This document shows, one piece after another, positions 26,543 through 39,900 of a stretch of 64,000 nt of DNA. The notes beneath the pieces were generated by a model. That model saw nothing but the letters and a program-made list of their open reading frames with translations. It was not told the DNA's origin and ran no database searches. Position 1 is the first letter of the stretch. Each line of letters opens with the position of its first letter. The stretch lies in the NCBI GenBank assembly GCA_963693305.1, contig OY855907.1:34714301-34778300 (forward strand), read 5' to 3'. A program made the translations under genes and the position numbers. This stretch comes from Meandrina meandrites. Its lineage: Eukaryota > Cnidaria > Anthozoa > Scleractinia > Meandrinidae.

Positions 26543-27107
26543 GATATTATTACAAACTTTACACAACGATACACTACACAAAGACACAAATAGTTGCGTC
26601 TTCTGAAAACAGATGGCCGCTGACCTGATGAATGGGGGCGTCAGTGGGGGCGTGAAGGGGGAGTGTCACGTAACGCTACTTGTCGGTCACGAAGAGTCAT
26701 TGCGTGACGCAGCCTGTGACTAACTTAGCTTTACTTGCTAAGAAAACCGTAAAATTCAAATAAGAAAACCCTGTGTTTAATTTTGTTCAAAATGTTTTAA
26801 GGGACTGACCATTATTTTCCTGGAAGGGGGGTATGAAAAATTTTCCTCTGCAAACTTTTTTCTTATGCACCTCTGAAAACATATTTTTTTTTCGAAATGC
26901 GAACTAATTTTTTACACATATCGTGTTTGCAAGCAATTTAGTTTGGCTTTTAGGCCAAATATTTTTTGGGTCTTTTTTGCCAGAAGAAGTATAAGTTTTG
27001 CATTTTTTTTTTTTTTTTTTTGAAGCTAATGGGCCAGCTTCAAAGTATTGTAATTAGGATTGTACATCTAGGATTTGGGGGTTTGTTTTTCGGTGTGGTT
27101 TAGGATG

Positions 27108-27470
27108 CACAGTGGCTAAATGGTTAGTGCGTTGCCCTCAGGATCAAACTGTCTTGGTTCAAGCCCTGGCTGGGGTCATTGCGTTATGGTCTTATGTAAG
27201 ATGCTCTCTCGAACTCTGTCGGTGTCTTTCTCCACCAAGGTGAAAAAAGGGCACTGGCAAACTAAGCTGGGTGGGAAACCCTGCGATGGACTTGCATCCC
27301 ATCCAGGGGGTAGTAGAAGTACTCCTGGTCACTTTATTGGCACTGAAACTGGTCTGATGGCCACTAGGCTTGTATGCACACTTTACCTTCTTTACTGTAC
27401 TTCTTTACTGCACTTCTTTACTTTACTTCTGGGTGTGTCTTACAGTATTTCGTGACCAATAAGGATATTT
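27108..27470 (+). mobile_element. tRNA-derived SINE
   Basis: The head contains A-box-like TGGCTAAATGGTTAGTGCG and B box GGTTCAAGCCC, then CTGGCTGGGGTCATTGCGTT, matching the minus-strand copy at 4790-5015. The 3' part ends in repeated CTTTACTTCTTTACTGCAC-like sequence. Confidence 0.7.
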
Positions 27471-30085
27471 AAAATTTCCAACAGATCTGCAAAAATGCTG
27501 GGTCATTGATGGTTCGTTGGCAAACATGTTCTATCAAAGCTATTTGGGCTTAAACTAAAAGTCAAAATTGTGTCATGAAATTGTGATTCCACATGTAAGA
27601 TTTTGTGGTTTCAAACCTCCTTCTCCAGGAATTTCAAGTTAATTTCATATATTTTTTCGAGAGAGTTTGGCTTTGTTTACACCCCCCTCCCTCTCGGAAA
27701 TTCCCAATAACCTTCCATGGGGTATGTATGGATACTTTCTAAAATGAAACATTTTCGCAAGGTATGAAAATTGTTACCTCAAACATCAATTTTCTGACAT
27801 CTTGAAATTTCATTTGTACTTCTAAATTCTAATTTGAGATAATTCTTGGAAAATGGGCCTGTTTGATTCCATTCTACTATCTGGCATGTGATCTAATAAA
27901 TAGCACACACAACACACGGAGTGGTATGAGTAAATGCACTGTATCGGGGGGGGGGGGGGGGGGGAGTTAGCATGGCTGGGGGGATTTCGTGCATTTTCCT
28001 TTCCACTTGCCCCCCATATTTACTTTTGCACTGGCTATGTAAGCCGTTTAACCATGGAAACAACAAACTCATCATTCTATCAGTGTTCTGGAGCAAGTTT
28101 ACTGGTGGCATATTTCCAACAGTTCAGCTTAGAATATAACATCAAGCACCTTATAAAGCTCAAATATAACAGTGAAATGTTTTTCTCATTGTCAGTATTA
28201 CTGTGAAATTCAGAAAACCGTGAACACCAGAAATATTAATGGAATGTTGTGTTGCAAGGAAAAAGCCAATCAGGAGGGAGAAAACTAAACTGCAAACAGC
28301 AACGGTTATTAGTTTGTGGTTTTGAGGTTTGCTTGCGTGTCCTGAACTTTATTTTGATTGGGCACTAGACAATCAACATTCCTGAAATATTTCAGGTGTT
28401 CACGGTTTTCTGAGTTTGATAGTAAGTACATATAATACAGTAAAAACGTTTCCATAAAAATTATGTATAAAATATGTAACTAAAATATTTAAATTAGTGT
28501 ACATGTAGCTTTTTATTACAATGATGCATGAAAATCAAGAAAATATAGTTAAAACAACTGTTGCCACAGGCTAAGTAATTATCTCCATATTGCAGACATG
28601 GATGAGGGGATTGAAAAGGAACAGTGCAAAAAAATCATTTTTTAAATATTATACTTCAGCTGAACCACTTGTTCAGGACTATCAAGTCTTTCTACTTTAA
28701 ATAACTGGCCCTTTGCCGCCAAAACTGCGCACCTGCGATATGACTTTGCAAATCATAAAAATGTAACAGAACAAAATGGATGCTAGAAACTTTTGCATCT
28801 CCCCAAAAGCAATCCTTGTTACGATGGTCATGTTCTGTTATCTGTGCTCATGTAAGTGTATCTCCTCTAATGTGGGTCAGGTGACAGAATGAATGGCCTG
28901 CGACTCTTTGAGAGAAATTATAGAACAAACAACAGTAACAATGCCCTAAGCCCCAAAAACAATAGCAACTGCTACACTAGAGGATCAGTAAAATTACAAG
29001 CTTATGAGAGCACAGGCAGCCCAGACGTTGTTTGTGAACTACATACATGACAATATTGCATTACGTTTTGAGCCATTTAAGAGAATGTATGAGAACGGTT
29101 CGAAAATCGCATATGAGAATGGTTAGAGGTAAAGTCTACATACGAGCCTAGTGGCCCATCAGGCCGGAGCTTATCCCAGTTTCCGTAGCATGAAGTGATG
29201 GTTCTCGATGGTTCGAGAATCGCTCTAAATTCAACTTGCAGTAATGGATTTAAACATAAGCAGCTTACCTTGCCATGCACTTGTGTTATTTAGATGTCTC
29301 TCAGGTGGCTGAGACGTTATCTTTAGTGGAAAGCAAACCTGGGAAAGTTTAAATCGTCTTAATGGCTTTATAACGACCCTGTCACCTTAGAAACATCAAA
29401 ATGACACACATGCAGGGTAAGGTAAGCTACTTATATATAAATCCTTTACTGCAAGTTGAATTCAGCGCGATTTTCGAACCATTCTCATGCATTCTCAACG
29501 CAATATTGCACATATTATGTAGATCACAAACAACATTTGGGCTCCCTGTGACGAGAGCTGCTGTATGTACTGTACACCACTGCTCTATTGCTATTGATCT
29601 ACATGTACTTTCCTTTTTCTTCTTTTTTTCCCAGAAGTTTGTGAATACTGCCAATCCAATCACAATAATTAAACACCTTGAGGCACTTGCCCAAAGAAGT
29701 TATGGCTAGTTACAAAGGATCAGCTGTCATATTCACCTCAGTCAGCATTCTTCTTATGAGAACCTTTTAAAAATGGTCACCCCATTAATACAGCAAGGTT
29801 TTGGTGGCAAATTGGCAGCCTGATTAACAGGCTTTCCAATGTATGCCCTTAAAATATTCCCAGACACAACGGCAAAAAAGAAACCTTTTGATAAAATATC
29901 CTTATTAAGTGATTAAGTATACAAATATTATCCATCATGCATGCTTTGTTTTAAAATTCACTTTCAATCCACAAAAAGTCAGAAAAATATCTGTTACCCT
30001 GCCTTAACAGCATAGGTTTTAATCAATGAAAAGCTCAGAAAGTAGATATATCTTGCCCAACCTTATTGCAGGTATCAATGATAAG
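27471..30085. other. Intergenic, repeat-derived
   Basis: No gene was recognised. A G homopolymer lies at 27945-27964. Near 28920, ACAACAGTAACAATGCCC is shared with about 6183, marking a dispersed repeat. GAGCTTATCCCAGTT at about 29168 resembles the SINE tail at 24880. A frame ending at 29709 with an acceptor-like CCCAG before it codes KFVNTANPITIIKHLEAL; I could not assign it. Confidence 0.4.
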
Positions 30086-30088
30086 ATG

Positions 30089-30357
30089 GAGAGGGGGGGG
30101 GGGGGGGGTCGGGCATTTGAATTTTTTGGCAATTTTTCAGTCAAATTCCCTATTCTCGGGACTGAAGAGAGGTTCAAATGTGATCAAATGCCCCCAACTG
30201 GACAAAAAAAAAAACTAATTTAGACCACACATTTTGAAAACCAAATTCAAATGGCTTTACCCTAGGGCAAAATGTGCAACCAAATTTCCCAGGGTGGGGA
30301 CAACAGTAGTGCTCAAATGTCCCACATCTGCCCGACTACCCCTCCCCCTCCCCCACC
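30089..30357. mobile_element. G-tract MITE
   Basis: The left end is a G run followed by TCGGGCATTTGA. The right end carries CTCAAATGTCCC, CTGCCCGACTACCCC and a C-rich tract, forming an inverted pair. It is non-coding. It ends about 110 bp downstream of the BTB gene stop codon. Confidence 0.5.
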
Positions 30358-30466
30358 TTATGTCTTGACATTGATACCTGTATAACAATATGTACATGGA
30401 AATTTATAAGCTTGTACATCATGTAATTTGTGACATTGTTTTGCATGTAGATTTCTCTGGAAAATC

Positions 30467-31342
30467 TTATCCCTTGATGATGGAGTCGAAGGTACCTTTC
30501 AGCTGTCTGAGAAGCGGAGCAAACACATTCAGGCCTGGACACACAGTATTGTGCATATCTGGGCAGCTGTGATGGGAATTGTCCATCTTGAGAGCCAATA
30601 GGTAAGCCTCGATTGCATCCTCGTGTGTAGCGAGGACGCCCCGACCTGCGACGAAATTCTTGTGTGAACTGTGCTTTACCATAAGCTTGACTATGGCATC
30701 GATCTTCTTGATACCTTTAGCTTTAATGCCCCTTAAAGTTTCCTTTGATGGCAGCGAATTCTGAAAACGCTGCATTCGTTTGATGATGGACTCCAGAATC
30801 TCTGTGTAATTCTCCGGCTCGATTTCACCACACAGTTCGTGGTCCTTCAGCCCCTTTAAATTGAGTTTGCCAGCATAATCCACGCACACTTTTCTTAACC
30901 TCTCTAACTTGTAATTCTGGGCCAAGATCAGCAGAGTAAGGGGATCTGGCTTTTCGTCTGGGTCAATATACAGTAGCGCGTCTACCAAGAATTCTTCACA
31001 CTTTTCAACAATGGAAGAAATTTGATACTCGTGCCCAAGTTCTAAAATGGCGCTGTAGTTCTCTTGCGTTATTTCGCCATTTGCAGGCGGATAAATCATC
31101 AACAGCAACGCTTTCACGCCCTCTGCCTGTTTCCCTGGCAGCCGAATCTCTTCTTTGTTCTTTTCTCTGAAGTTGGATGTAAACATTTTCTCGAAAACGG
31201 GCGACCATAACGCCAGAACATTGCGGTGAACGTGGAATTTTTGATCCTCGACAATCAAAACAACATCGCTCATCTTCCAAGGTCTCGAGAAGTCAAGCTC
31301 GGTTTCTGGCTCCTCCGTTCTCATGCGTTTTGCTGCAGCCAT
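30467..31342 (-). CDS. Single-exon BTB/POZ protein (291 aa)
   Basis: BTB domains mediate homo-oligomerisation and often recruit Cullin-3, so the protein may be a ubiquitin-ligase substrate adaptor. The BTB fold spans about residues 18-120: DFSRPWKMSDVVLIVEDQKF, then VHRNVLALWSPVFEKMF, EIRLPGKQAEGVKALLLMIY and VEKCEEFLV. A BACK-like helical region follows. There are no Kelch or MATH repeats. The C-terminal third ends FDSIIKG. The start at 31342 gives MAAAKRMRTEEPE, with no earlier in-frame Met before a stop. The lack of introns contrasts with its neighbours and suits an expanded or retroposed BTB family. The cellular target is unknown. Confidence 0.88.
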   Translation of the reverse strand: MAAAKRMRTEEPETELDFSRPWKMSDVVLIVEDQKFHVHRNVLALWSPVFEKMFTSNFREKNKEEIRLPGKQAEGVKALLLMIYPPANGEITQENYSAILELGHEYQISSIVEKCEEFLVDALLYIDPDEKPDPLTLLILAQNYKLERLRKVCVDYAGKLNLKGLKDHELCGEIEPENYTEILESIIKRMQRFQNSLPSKETLRGIKAKGIKKIDAIVKLMVKHSSHKNFVAGRGVLATHEDAIEAYLLALKMDNSHHSCPDMHNTVCPGLNVFAPLLRQLKGTFDSIIKG

Positions 31343-33975
31343 CTTCTTTCTTAAGACTGTCGACAGACGAGTATTTTTCCGTAATTTTGGGCTTCAAAGT
31401 CGTAAACGCAACGATCAGAAAACCAACACAAACCGACGAACGCGAACAAGTCGATTTCCCGCCGTTTTGCCTTCAGAATTGCGGATAGACTGGTACCAGG
31501 GGTACCCAGAATCAGGAACAAACTAGTTCCCAGGGTACTCTGTAAATCGGATCAAGAACGATCAAGAACGGCACTCTAGAGATCAACGCCAGCGGTTCTG
31601 GAACGACATCGATATTTCAATGATGATGATTCAGCTTTTTTTCCTTACGTTTCTTTTAGCGAACGTGCGGTAAGTTTGACTCCAGAGCTATGAAAACAAC
31701 AACTATGCTTGTTATACAAATAACAAAATCTGCAGACGTCCACTGAGCAACTTGGGCGTAAGTGGTGCCGGATCTCTTCTAGACCTGGACCAAAATTGTC
31801 TAAAATGATATTTATTGACGGCAAACTAATCCAAACGGCGTAAGCGACCAAAAAATTAACAACTGTGGAAAAAAAAAATGAAACATTCTGATATTTCGGT
31901 TTGCAACTGAGGGAGGTTTGCATTGCAAACCAAAATATCAGGCAAATTTGTTTAAAATGTTTTAGCTGGTTTTTTTTTTTTGGTCGCTAACGCCGCTTGG
32001 GATCAGTCTGCCAAAAACATATATGCTTGTTATTCAGGGCTAGGGCTGGTATTAATGTTGCAGTTTTCCGCCTCAGTGATCTTTTCAGCATGCAGACCGT
32101 ATGGCAGGATATGCAACGTCTCTGGGACCAGATACGGCTGTTGATCGATCTTATGCAATAGCAGCAGTATCCCTGCATAAAATCCATCGATATTTTCACC
32201 CAACAACAGGTGCGCAATCCAGGGGGGGTGGGAGGGGGTACCTTATTTAAGGGTAAAATGATAACTAAAACTGAATTGCTTTAACAGGCCGTTATTATTT
32301 CTTTTCATGTAGAATAGACAGTTTAAAGACTAGCTCAGTTTATCAGACCAGCAGTTTAGCTGGACGTTTACGCACTGTAATTTAGCTATACTACGCTATC
32401 TAAAGATCATAAAGGGATCACAATACCAAAAGTAGCAAAAAGGTTACCGTTGGAGAGAGAACCTCCGCATTAAATCATACTGACTCATTAAGTTTGTTAT
32501 TGTAATCTCTTGTAATTTATGAAGAAGAAGAAATTTCGTGTAAAGATAAATAGTCTGTCTGTCTGTCTACCCTATAGCCCATATATGGGAGTACTCCCAT
32601 CCCCCGGGTACGCATGCGCAGTCGAGCCGGAATCACTGTCTGGTCCATTTCGCTCCATTCTCGTCCCCAGAGCCCTTCGTAACGGCACAAATAAAACGAG
32701 TAGCTCTGGGGACGAGAATGATTTCGCTCATGTCAAGTTCTTTCCCCCAGAAGCCTTCATACAAACTTTTTCCTGACTGTTTGTGTTTGTTGTATTCTTG
32801 AATTTCTGCTTGGTGCAATGAAACCGCCAGGGAACCGCCCATGATCAGTTCATCATTGTCCTCAAGTTACATTGAATAGGAACAACATATTACGTTAGTA
32901 ACTTTTAAAGGGTTATTGCCTTATTGATGCTGTATCTTGAGAAATTTAATTTAGCCCGAGACTGTAAAAACTTTCGGGTTCATCGCGTGCTTAACTTTTT
33001 CGGATTCGAATCCAAATAAGTGAATCTGGAAAATGTGGCAATTACCTAATGTCTGTGATAATTCCGGGGGGGGGACTTCTTATATTGGGCCTTTTAAGGA
33101 GGCTGCACCTGAAAGAGGCACCTTCTTCGGAAGGTTTTTTAAAGGGCAGAAATTTTACAAGAGAAAAACTATAATTTACTAGATATGTAGAATATAAAAG
33201 TGTCCTTTAAGATATCTCTAGCAGAAGCAGCTAACGGCTAGGCTCTTCACGGTTATGCTAGCATTTTTTTGGCATAATTTGGCTTACCGAGCAAAAGGAT
33301 TCTACCCAGCCTTTGCTAAAAATCAAAACAAGGTTTACGGCAACGCCATCATCACGAAGAAACTTGCAGGATGAATGTCATAGAAGGAGATCACGAAGCA
33401 GAAGATAGGCGAGTTTCTGCACAAATAGCTCGAGCGTTGTGTTATACAATACTAGATACATTTGAGAAACATAAACAAGTGTTAAGGTGTAAAAAGAAAC
33501 CAGAAAGATTTTTCATCTAACCATCTAAGCATTTCTCTAACCAAAGGAGCATATTAAAAAGTGAGCATAATTTGAGCATTCTTGGTCAAAAACTGAGCAT
33601 TGCTCAGAGCACAAAATGCCAGTTTTACTAGCTAGCATAATCAGGAAGGGCCAACTAACGCCTAATTCCAACAAGTATTTAAGAGGTTACTTGATCCAAA
33701 GGTATAAAAAAGGAGGATGCAGTATTTGGACATCAGGTGTGTGAAAGGCGTACATTCTCTATGGACAGTACATGAAATGATTAACATCTTTTTAGTTAAA
33801 AAAATCCTAGCCACGCCCTTGAGCACCCCCGCTCCGCTACATATAGCGTGTCCATATTATAACTGAGTCATATCAATCTTTGGCTTCCTGGAGCATAATA
33901 AACTGTTCGAAACAAGGTCTTCAAATCCGTATTTCCGCTGTACAATGAAGATTTGTGTATATGTATCCTAAATAC
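31343..33975. other. Intergenic with small hairpins
   Basis: No gene was recognised. CCAAACGGCGTAAGCGACC (about 31832) and GGTCGCTAACGCCGCTTGG (about 31982) form an inverted pair. CTGATATTTCGGTTTGCAA and TTGCAAACCAAAATATCAG form another at 31890-31952. CATTCTCGTCCCCAGAGC (32656) is mirrored by GCTCTGGGGACGAGAATG (32703), a 75-bp MITE. Confidence 0.5.
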
Positions 33976-36900
33976 TTAAAGACGCGTAACGTCAGAATTT
34001 AAGCTTTCGCCGCAAAAACCACCGTTTGTTAACGACATTTGAATGCGAGAACTCGAGTTTGATTCGAAAGATTCATTAAAAAATCCATCTCGCCATCTGG
34101 AGGCCTCGCTTCCTTCCACTACGTTTACACGCAGGTCTTTCAAGTAATTTTGCGTTGCCGTATCCATGGAATTTCTCTGTAACTCTACGGTTATTCCGCT
34201 TGGTGAAGCGTTTTCGATTTTAACAAGGTTTATCTTGACACGCTTGCGCTTTTTTCTAATGGTGGAATACTTCAATATTATTAAATGCTCCTCGCCCTTC
34301 TTTAGATCGAAAAGCAAACGCATGGAGAACTTTCCAAGGGCTCCTAAATGCTGACTAAACCTCACTAGCACGAAAATGGCTATAACCTCTGCCAGGAGTG
34401 CTAAGAAACAAAAGGCAATAGTCCCTGCAACAGTCAAAAAGAGACCGCTAAAATTCAAAATGCTGAGGTCTTTAGCGATTGAGGTCCTGCAGAGTTTTTC
34501 GTCGAAGTACATCTTCTCCAACAAGCTTATGCTTCCGTTTTCTTTCATTTCTAAAACCACTCTCGTGATTTCTTCCAGCCAAGGCGAGTTTTTGGGCACA
34601 GCGAATGCTATACCGTATGTGTAGAAGTTTGGTCCGGCCATGCAAAAGCTGCAATTAGGGACCTTGCTGGCGGCTTGTCGTAAAGACAGATAATCACCCA
34701 CGAGGCCATGGATTTCACTGCAAAGACAACAATTACTGGTTAGAGCGTTTTTGTTTGGCAGTAATACGATCAGTGATTGGTTAAGAAAACTCGCGCCATT
34801 TTCTCAAGCAATCAGAAGTAAAACAAAAAACAATCGTTACGTGCTCGCGCACGTTTTCCCGCGCTTCGTGTCGGCTACATGTCCTTGTTTCGAGTTTTGA
34901 GTGGTTCATGGGATTGTTTACGTCCTTTGTGATTGGCCATAGTGATTACTTTGGTTTTGCATTGGTTTAAGGACATTCATTTTAAATTAAAACTCCTCTA
35001 ACATCGAAATGCTCTTTACAACAGCCTATATAGGTATGTGCAACTAAAATTGATAAGGTTTTCGACCTTTTGAGGCTGCTAACTTTTCGATCGCTATAAT
35101 AATTATCTTTTACTAGTTTTCTTTTTTTTTTAATACTGCCAAGGGGGTTTAGGTCCTTCACCTTATTTTTACATGAATTTAAGACATATCTCACCACCAA
35201 TTAAGCACCTACCCGTTTTGAAGCCTGATTATTCCGTCAGTAAAGTTATTCATCGGGTTTAATCTGAGGTTGGTTTTGTAAATCTGACGATACGCGTAGT
35301 CAACGTGATTCTTGAAGTACATCTCAGAAGAGCTGCCTTGAAGAACACCGAGCTGAAATCCGTCCAGTGGATATAAAGAATCATCTCTTAACTGGAAAAG
35401 TACAAGAAAATCAATTGAAGTAGCTTTTATGGTAACTTTCATTTTCTTATTATTCATTTATTTGATTTTTTGTGGGAGGGGGGGGAGGGGGTGGTCGCTC
35501 TCGTCAACAAGACGGATTTGCGTTCAGTGGTACGAAATTAAAATATAATGCTACTGCTGTTGACGATGATTATGACGGATGATGACAACGACGATGATGA
35601 TGATGATGATGTAGAGTTATTGTAGATAGCTTTCGACGAATCACAACGCACGCAAGAACTGTTTTATTTCGTAAACAAAATAATAGCTTCTACAAACCTT
35701 TTGGTCTGTAATGCCGTCGATTGGCAGCTCAAAATTGTCCTGTACCAAAAAAGCCATCAAGTTCGCACAATACGTGTTGACAATGATCATAGCCATGAAC
35801 GCGTACACTGTGGACACACATCTGGCGCTGATACTACGAGGAGTTTTCTCTGCTCCAATGTCCTTACTGAATGCTACGCCCCATACATAGCTCATGGCGT
35901 CTGAAATAACAACGATAAAAACCTTATTTCTTTTGTCTTTCCCTTGATTTAGTATCGTAAAGTTCCAAAAGACCCCTCGAAAAAAGTGAATATCCGAAAG
36001 TACTGAGCTCAAACGTAACTTGACTTATTAAAAAAGGAAAAAAAAGACGTTCTCTGGTTGAAAAGTTTGAAAAACATAAGCTTTCGGCTGTCAGTCTATA
36101 ATATTTAACGTTAAAGGTTATAGACTGATAAATATATGTTATCATAAATTTGGCGTTTCTTTACATTTTTTACCCTTAGCTCGGGTTCTCATGGTTCTAG
36201 AGCCCAAACTCTGACCTTTTTGTTGATGAAACAAACGAAACCCCTCTAATTAAATGCTACGTAATTGCGTTCGACGATAGGAGAACGCATCCTAATCTTG
36301 TGGTGGCCTGTGGTCCCGTGGTTGTCCTGTGAACGCGCAAGCGAAAGTCGTTCTATGTCGGTATGTATGTCGGTATGTCAGTATGTATGTCGGTATGTCG
36401 GTATGTCGGTATGTCGCAGGATGGCCTCGATCTCATGCGAGAAGACATTAGAAGGCAATTAATTGCGTTACATCAACGTCAACAATGACATTAGCCGCAA
36501 AGACAGCGCGCGCAAAAAGAATTCCATTAAGCGGATAACGATAGGCTGTAAACAATTCTTGCGCTCAACGGTAGCAATACGCATCCTAATCTTGTGGTGG
36601 CGTGTTCTTCAATGGCAAGCATGGCGAACGCACTGCATAATCTATGATTACTCCTAGTAATAAATGGTAGGCTCGTAATAATCGCAAGTTCGTGCAAAAA
36701 AGCCCCTTATAAATTCATAGCATTTCTACAAATCCACATGCAAACTCTGTCACCTTGTTTCTGTACGATATTTCAGAAGTTTTTATTTCACTTCAAACTC
36801 TTGGCAAGGCTAATACCAGTTACCAGGTTATCTTCAATCAAGAGAAAATTATTTCGTTTTTCAAAAAAGAACTGAAACATAACCCCACAGGTATCCCATC

Positions 36901-39900
36901 TTGCAACGTTGTCTGACATTTGCAGACTGCAGATCGCAGACTGCAGACCGCTGACTGCAGACTACGATAGCTTTTTAGCCATTTACAGAGCAAAATAGTG
37001 TTGCCCCAAACAGCCAAAAAAAAAAAAACAGCTAACCGCAAGCAGACTGCAGTGAAGGCTAACCGCAAGCAAGGGACAGTGAAAACTAACCGCAAGCAGT
37101 CTGCAGTCTGCAGTCTGTAAATGTCACACACCGATCTTGCAATAGGTTATTTAACTAGTACACACGTACCTAACATTGTGAATCCATCTTCAGCGCTCTC
37201 CTTTAGAATGCGATAATACCCCGTGGGACTTTTTCTATCCAGCCACCAAATTACCAGTAAAATAATGTTACATGTTCCAAGGATGGTTATCCACAAGCTG
37301 ACATCAAACGGCTTCAACCATGAATACCACTGTACACCTGCGTGGGCAATAAAAAACGGTATCTATTATCCGACTCCACTCGCTATAGCTAAAGTACAAG
37401 AACACGCGAAAGTACAAATATCCCAGGATGAATTTGGGAAACCGGTCAAACAGGTTAGCTGTAGTCCATTTAGCTCTGCTTAGCGTGTCATTTAGCATGC
37501 CTAACTCAAAACACAGTTCAAGGCTTGGCTTTTGAGAAAGCAAAACGTTGAATTGATAAATCTCTTCATTAGACATTTTAGTGCGTAGTAAATTTGCCGT
37601 ACATCCATCTCGTTCCTAGGGCTTTTCCCTTCTTCGTGGGGGCGGTCGGGAAAGATTACAAAGAAGAGAAGCCCTATAGGAACATCGTAAACGTACACCT
37701 TTGTATAAAAAGTCTAATAATATTTGTTTACTTCATAATGAAATTCGAGGACCGTGCCAAGATACGGACCAGGACCTTCAAGTAAGGACCGAGATAGGCT
37801 GCGAACAGGCTCCTCAATGGGGCACAAGGCGAAAGAAAAATCGGCGAGCAAGTGGGGCATAATACGAAAAGAAAACTGAGGTTTACAATCCCTCCCCGAA
37901 AATACATGCCTGGATTCTGGTTTCTCTGGACCAAGTGACCTGCCAATACGATAGTAGCCGTATTTTCAAAACTGTAATATTTTAATTTGTACAAAGGTGG
38001 ACTTACCTGTGTCATAGCCTCCTTCCTTCTTCACTAGAACGTTAAGGGCGAGGGGGAGATATGGGAAAGAAAACGAAACGTGTTTTGCTCGTTTTTCGGT
38101 CAAAGCCATGTTTAAGGCCAAGTCACCTAACAACAATAATGATAACAATGGCAATAATCACAACATACTAAGACAATCACAAACTGAAAGAAAAATCACG
38201 TACTCTATATATGGTAAGCTCTTAGCGTGGGCAAGCAGAGGAACTAACTCCCGTGCTATGATTGGCATGGCTACTCGAGCTGGTACGATTGGGCTATCTT
38301 GCGCGCTCGCGAATGCCAGCTGGTCCCAGCTATGTCCTGTAAGAAACAGTGCTCTTTATGTCCTATAATAAAGAGCAGGAACCCTTATGGGTTTCTGTAA
38401 ATACTTAATTGATTCAAAGCTTGCATGCTTTGTCAAGATGGCTACAAATTAGCCTTGTTATATTCTTTACGTGGATTCTTTGACTATACACGCAAAAAGG
38501 AACTTGGCGAACATCCAGTCATCTTGACCTCATGCTTGGCAAATAACTCGTATATCTTGGTAAGGTTTGTTAACTAGGAGTAAGGGACAGCCAAGACTTA
38601 AAAAAGATGCAACTTCAATCTTCTATTGCATGACAATTAGAGAGACGAAACATTTAAACTTCTGATTGCTGAAAAGTACTAAAAGAATTATTTTAGATGG
38701 GTGTTAAGGCCTGGCCGCTGCGCAAGTGGATACACGTTTTCAAATTGCGTCTATTTGCGGCTCCGTTTGGCTTCACTTGATGAGCTGATGAAATGGAATG
38801 ACTTTCGTTCAGTTTGGTCAAGGTCAACTTTGCACGGAAGTCGACGCAAGCTTTTCACCGTTTGGTCGCCAAACAAATTTGCCAAAGCTAGTTGATCCAA
38901 CTTGATCGCACGTCATTTCGTTTGCATTATTGGCTTTGAAATAGCTTTTCTGTCCCTTGTGAGTAAATTTGCGAGCTCGTTTGGCCACCCAGCCTTAGTC
39001 TGTACGCAAGTTCAACTTGCGACTACTTGCCCCTCCGTTTGACTACGTCAAAAAATATTACTGTGGCCTTAGATCTAACTTCTATTTATTAGAAATATTT
39101 TTTTTTACCTCTTCCGGACACCAGCTCATTCACAATTCCGTTCCATTTTCCTGCCTTCTCTCCAAAAGTGCCATATTGCCTATCAGCAACGACGTAAATT
39201 TCAGGAATGAAACCAAGTTCCCGTTCAAGAATTTTTAATAAATCAATCGAGAATCCAAAACAGCAAAGTGTTCTGACTGTTGAACCAGTTTTGTTGTAAC
39301 AGAAGTATCCCCTCTTTAAACAAGTCATGTTATTCTCCGAAGTGTGCTGTGGCTCCTCCGATTCTACCCACGGAGGGTGCAAAATCACAGGGACTCGCAC
39401 AGTGGGTTTAGTAGGGGCCAAAAGTGGAAATACGACCCTTCCGTTTGGAGCGTCGAAGGCCTCTAAAGCAATTCCTGAATATGTCCTCAAGCCAATTGAC
39501 CACCAGTGCTTTTGGCCGTCGAGATCCTGTTTCAGGTTTGAAATGTCCATGGTGGAAAATGATCCTTTGGCTAAAGCTGGATCCTCAAATAAGGACGTTT
39601 TGCCTTGGAAAAACGTGTGTTTTATTTTCCTATAGCAATAAATAACATCAACACGTTTTAGGCTAAAAATGCCAAAACCTCGTGACGTTAACCTGGCCTT
39701 TAGTCAGGAGAGGTATAGTAAATTTGGCCATGATTAGATAGCAAGTCATCTCCGGTTTTTCGAGCACGTGATCATTTTCTCGTAAACAAGTCTAACAAGA
39801 AAGTTTAATTTCGTGACTCGTTCACTTAGAGATACAGGAATAGTGATCATAAAATCATAGAAATTCCTAAGGTTAAACAACGTGGAAACACCGCGCCCAT

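Noticed and set aside
29640..29709. Possible terminal exon coding KFVNTANPITIIKHLEAL
   Set aside because: An acceptor-like CCCAG precedes it, but no partner exon or family match was found.
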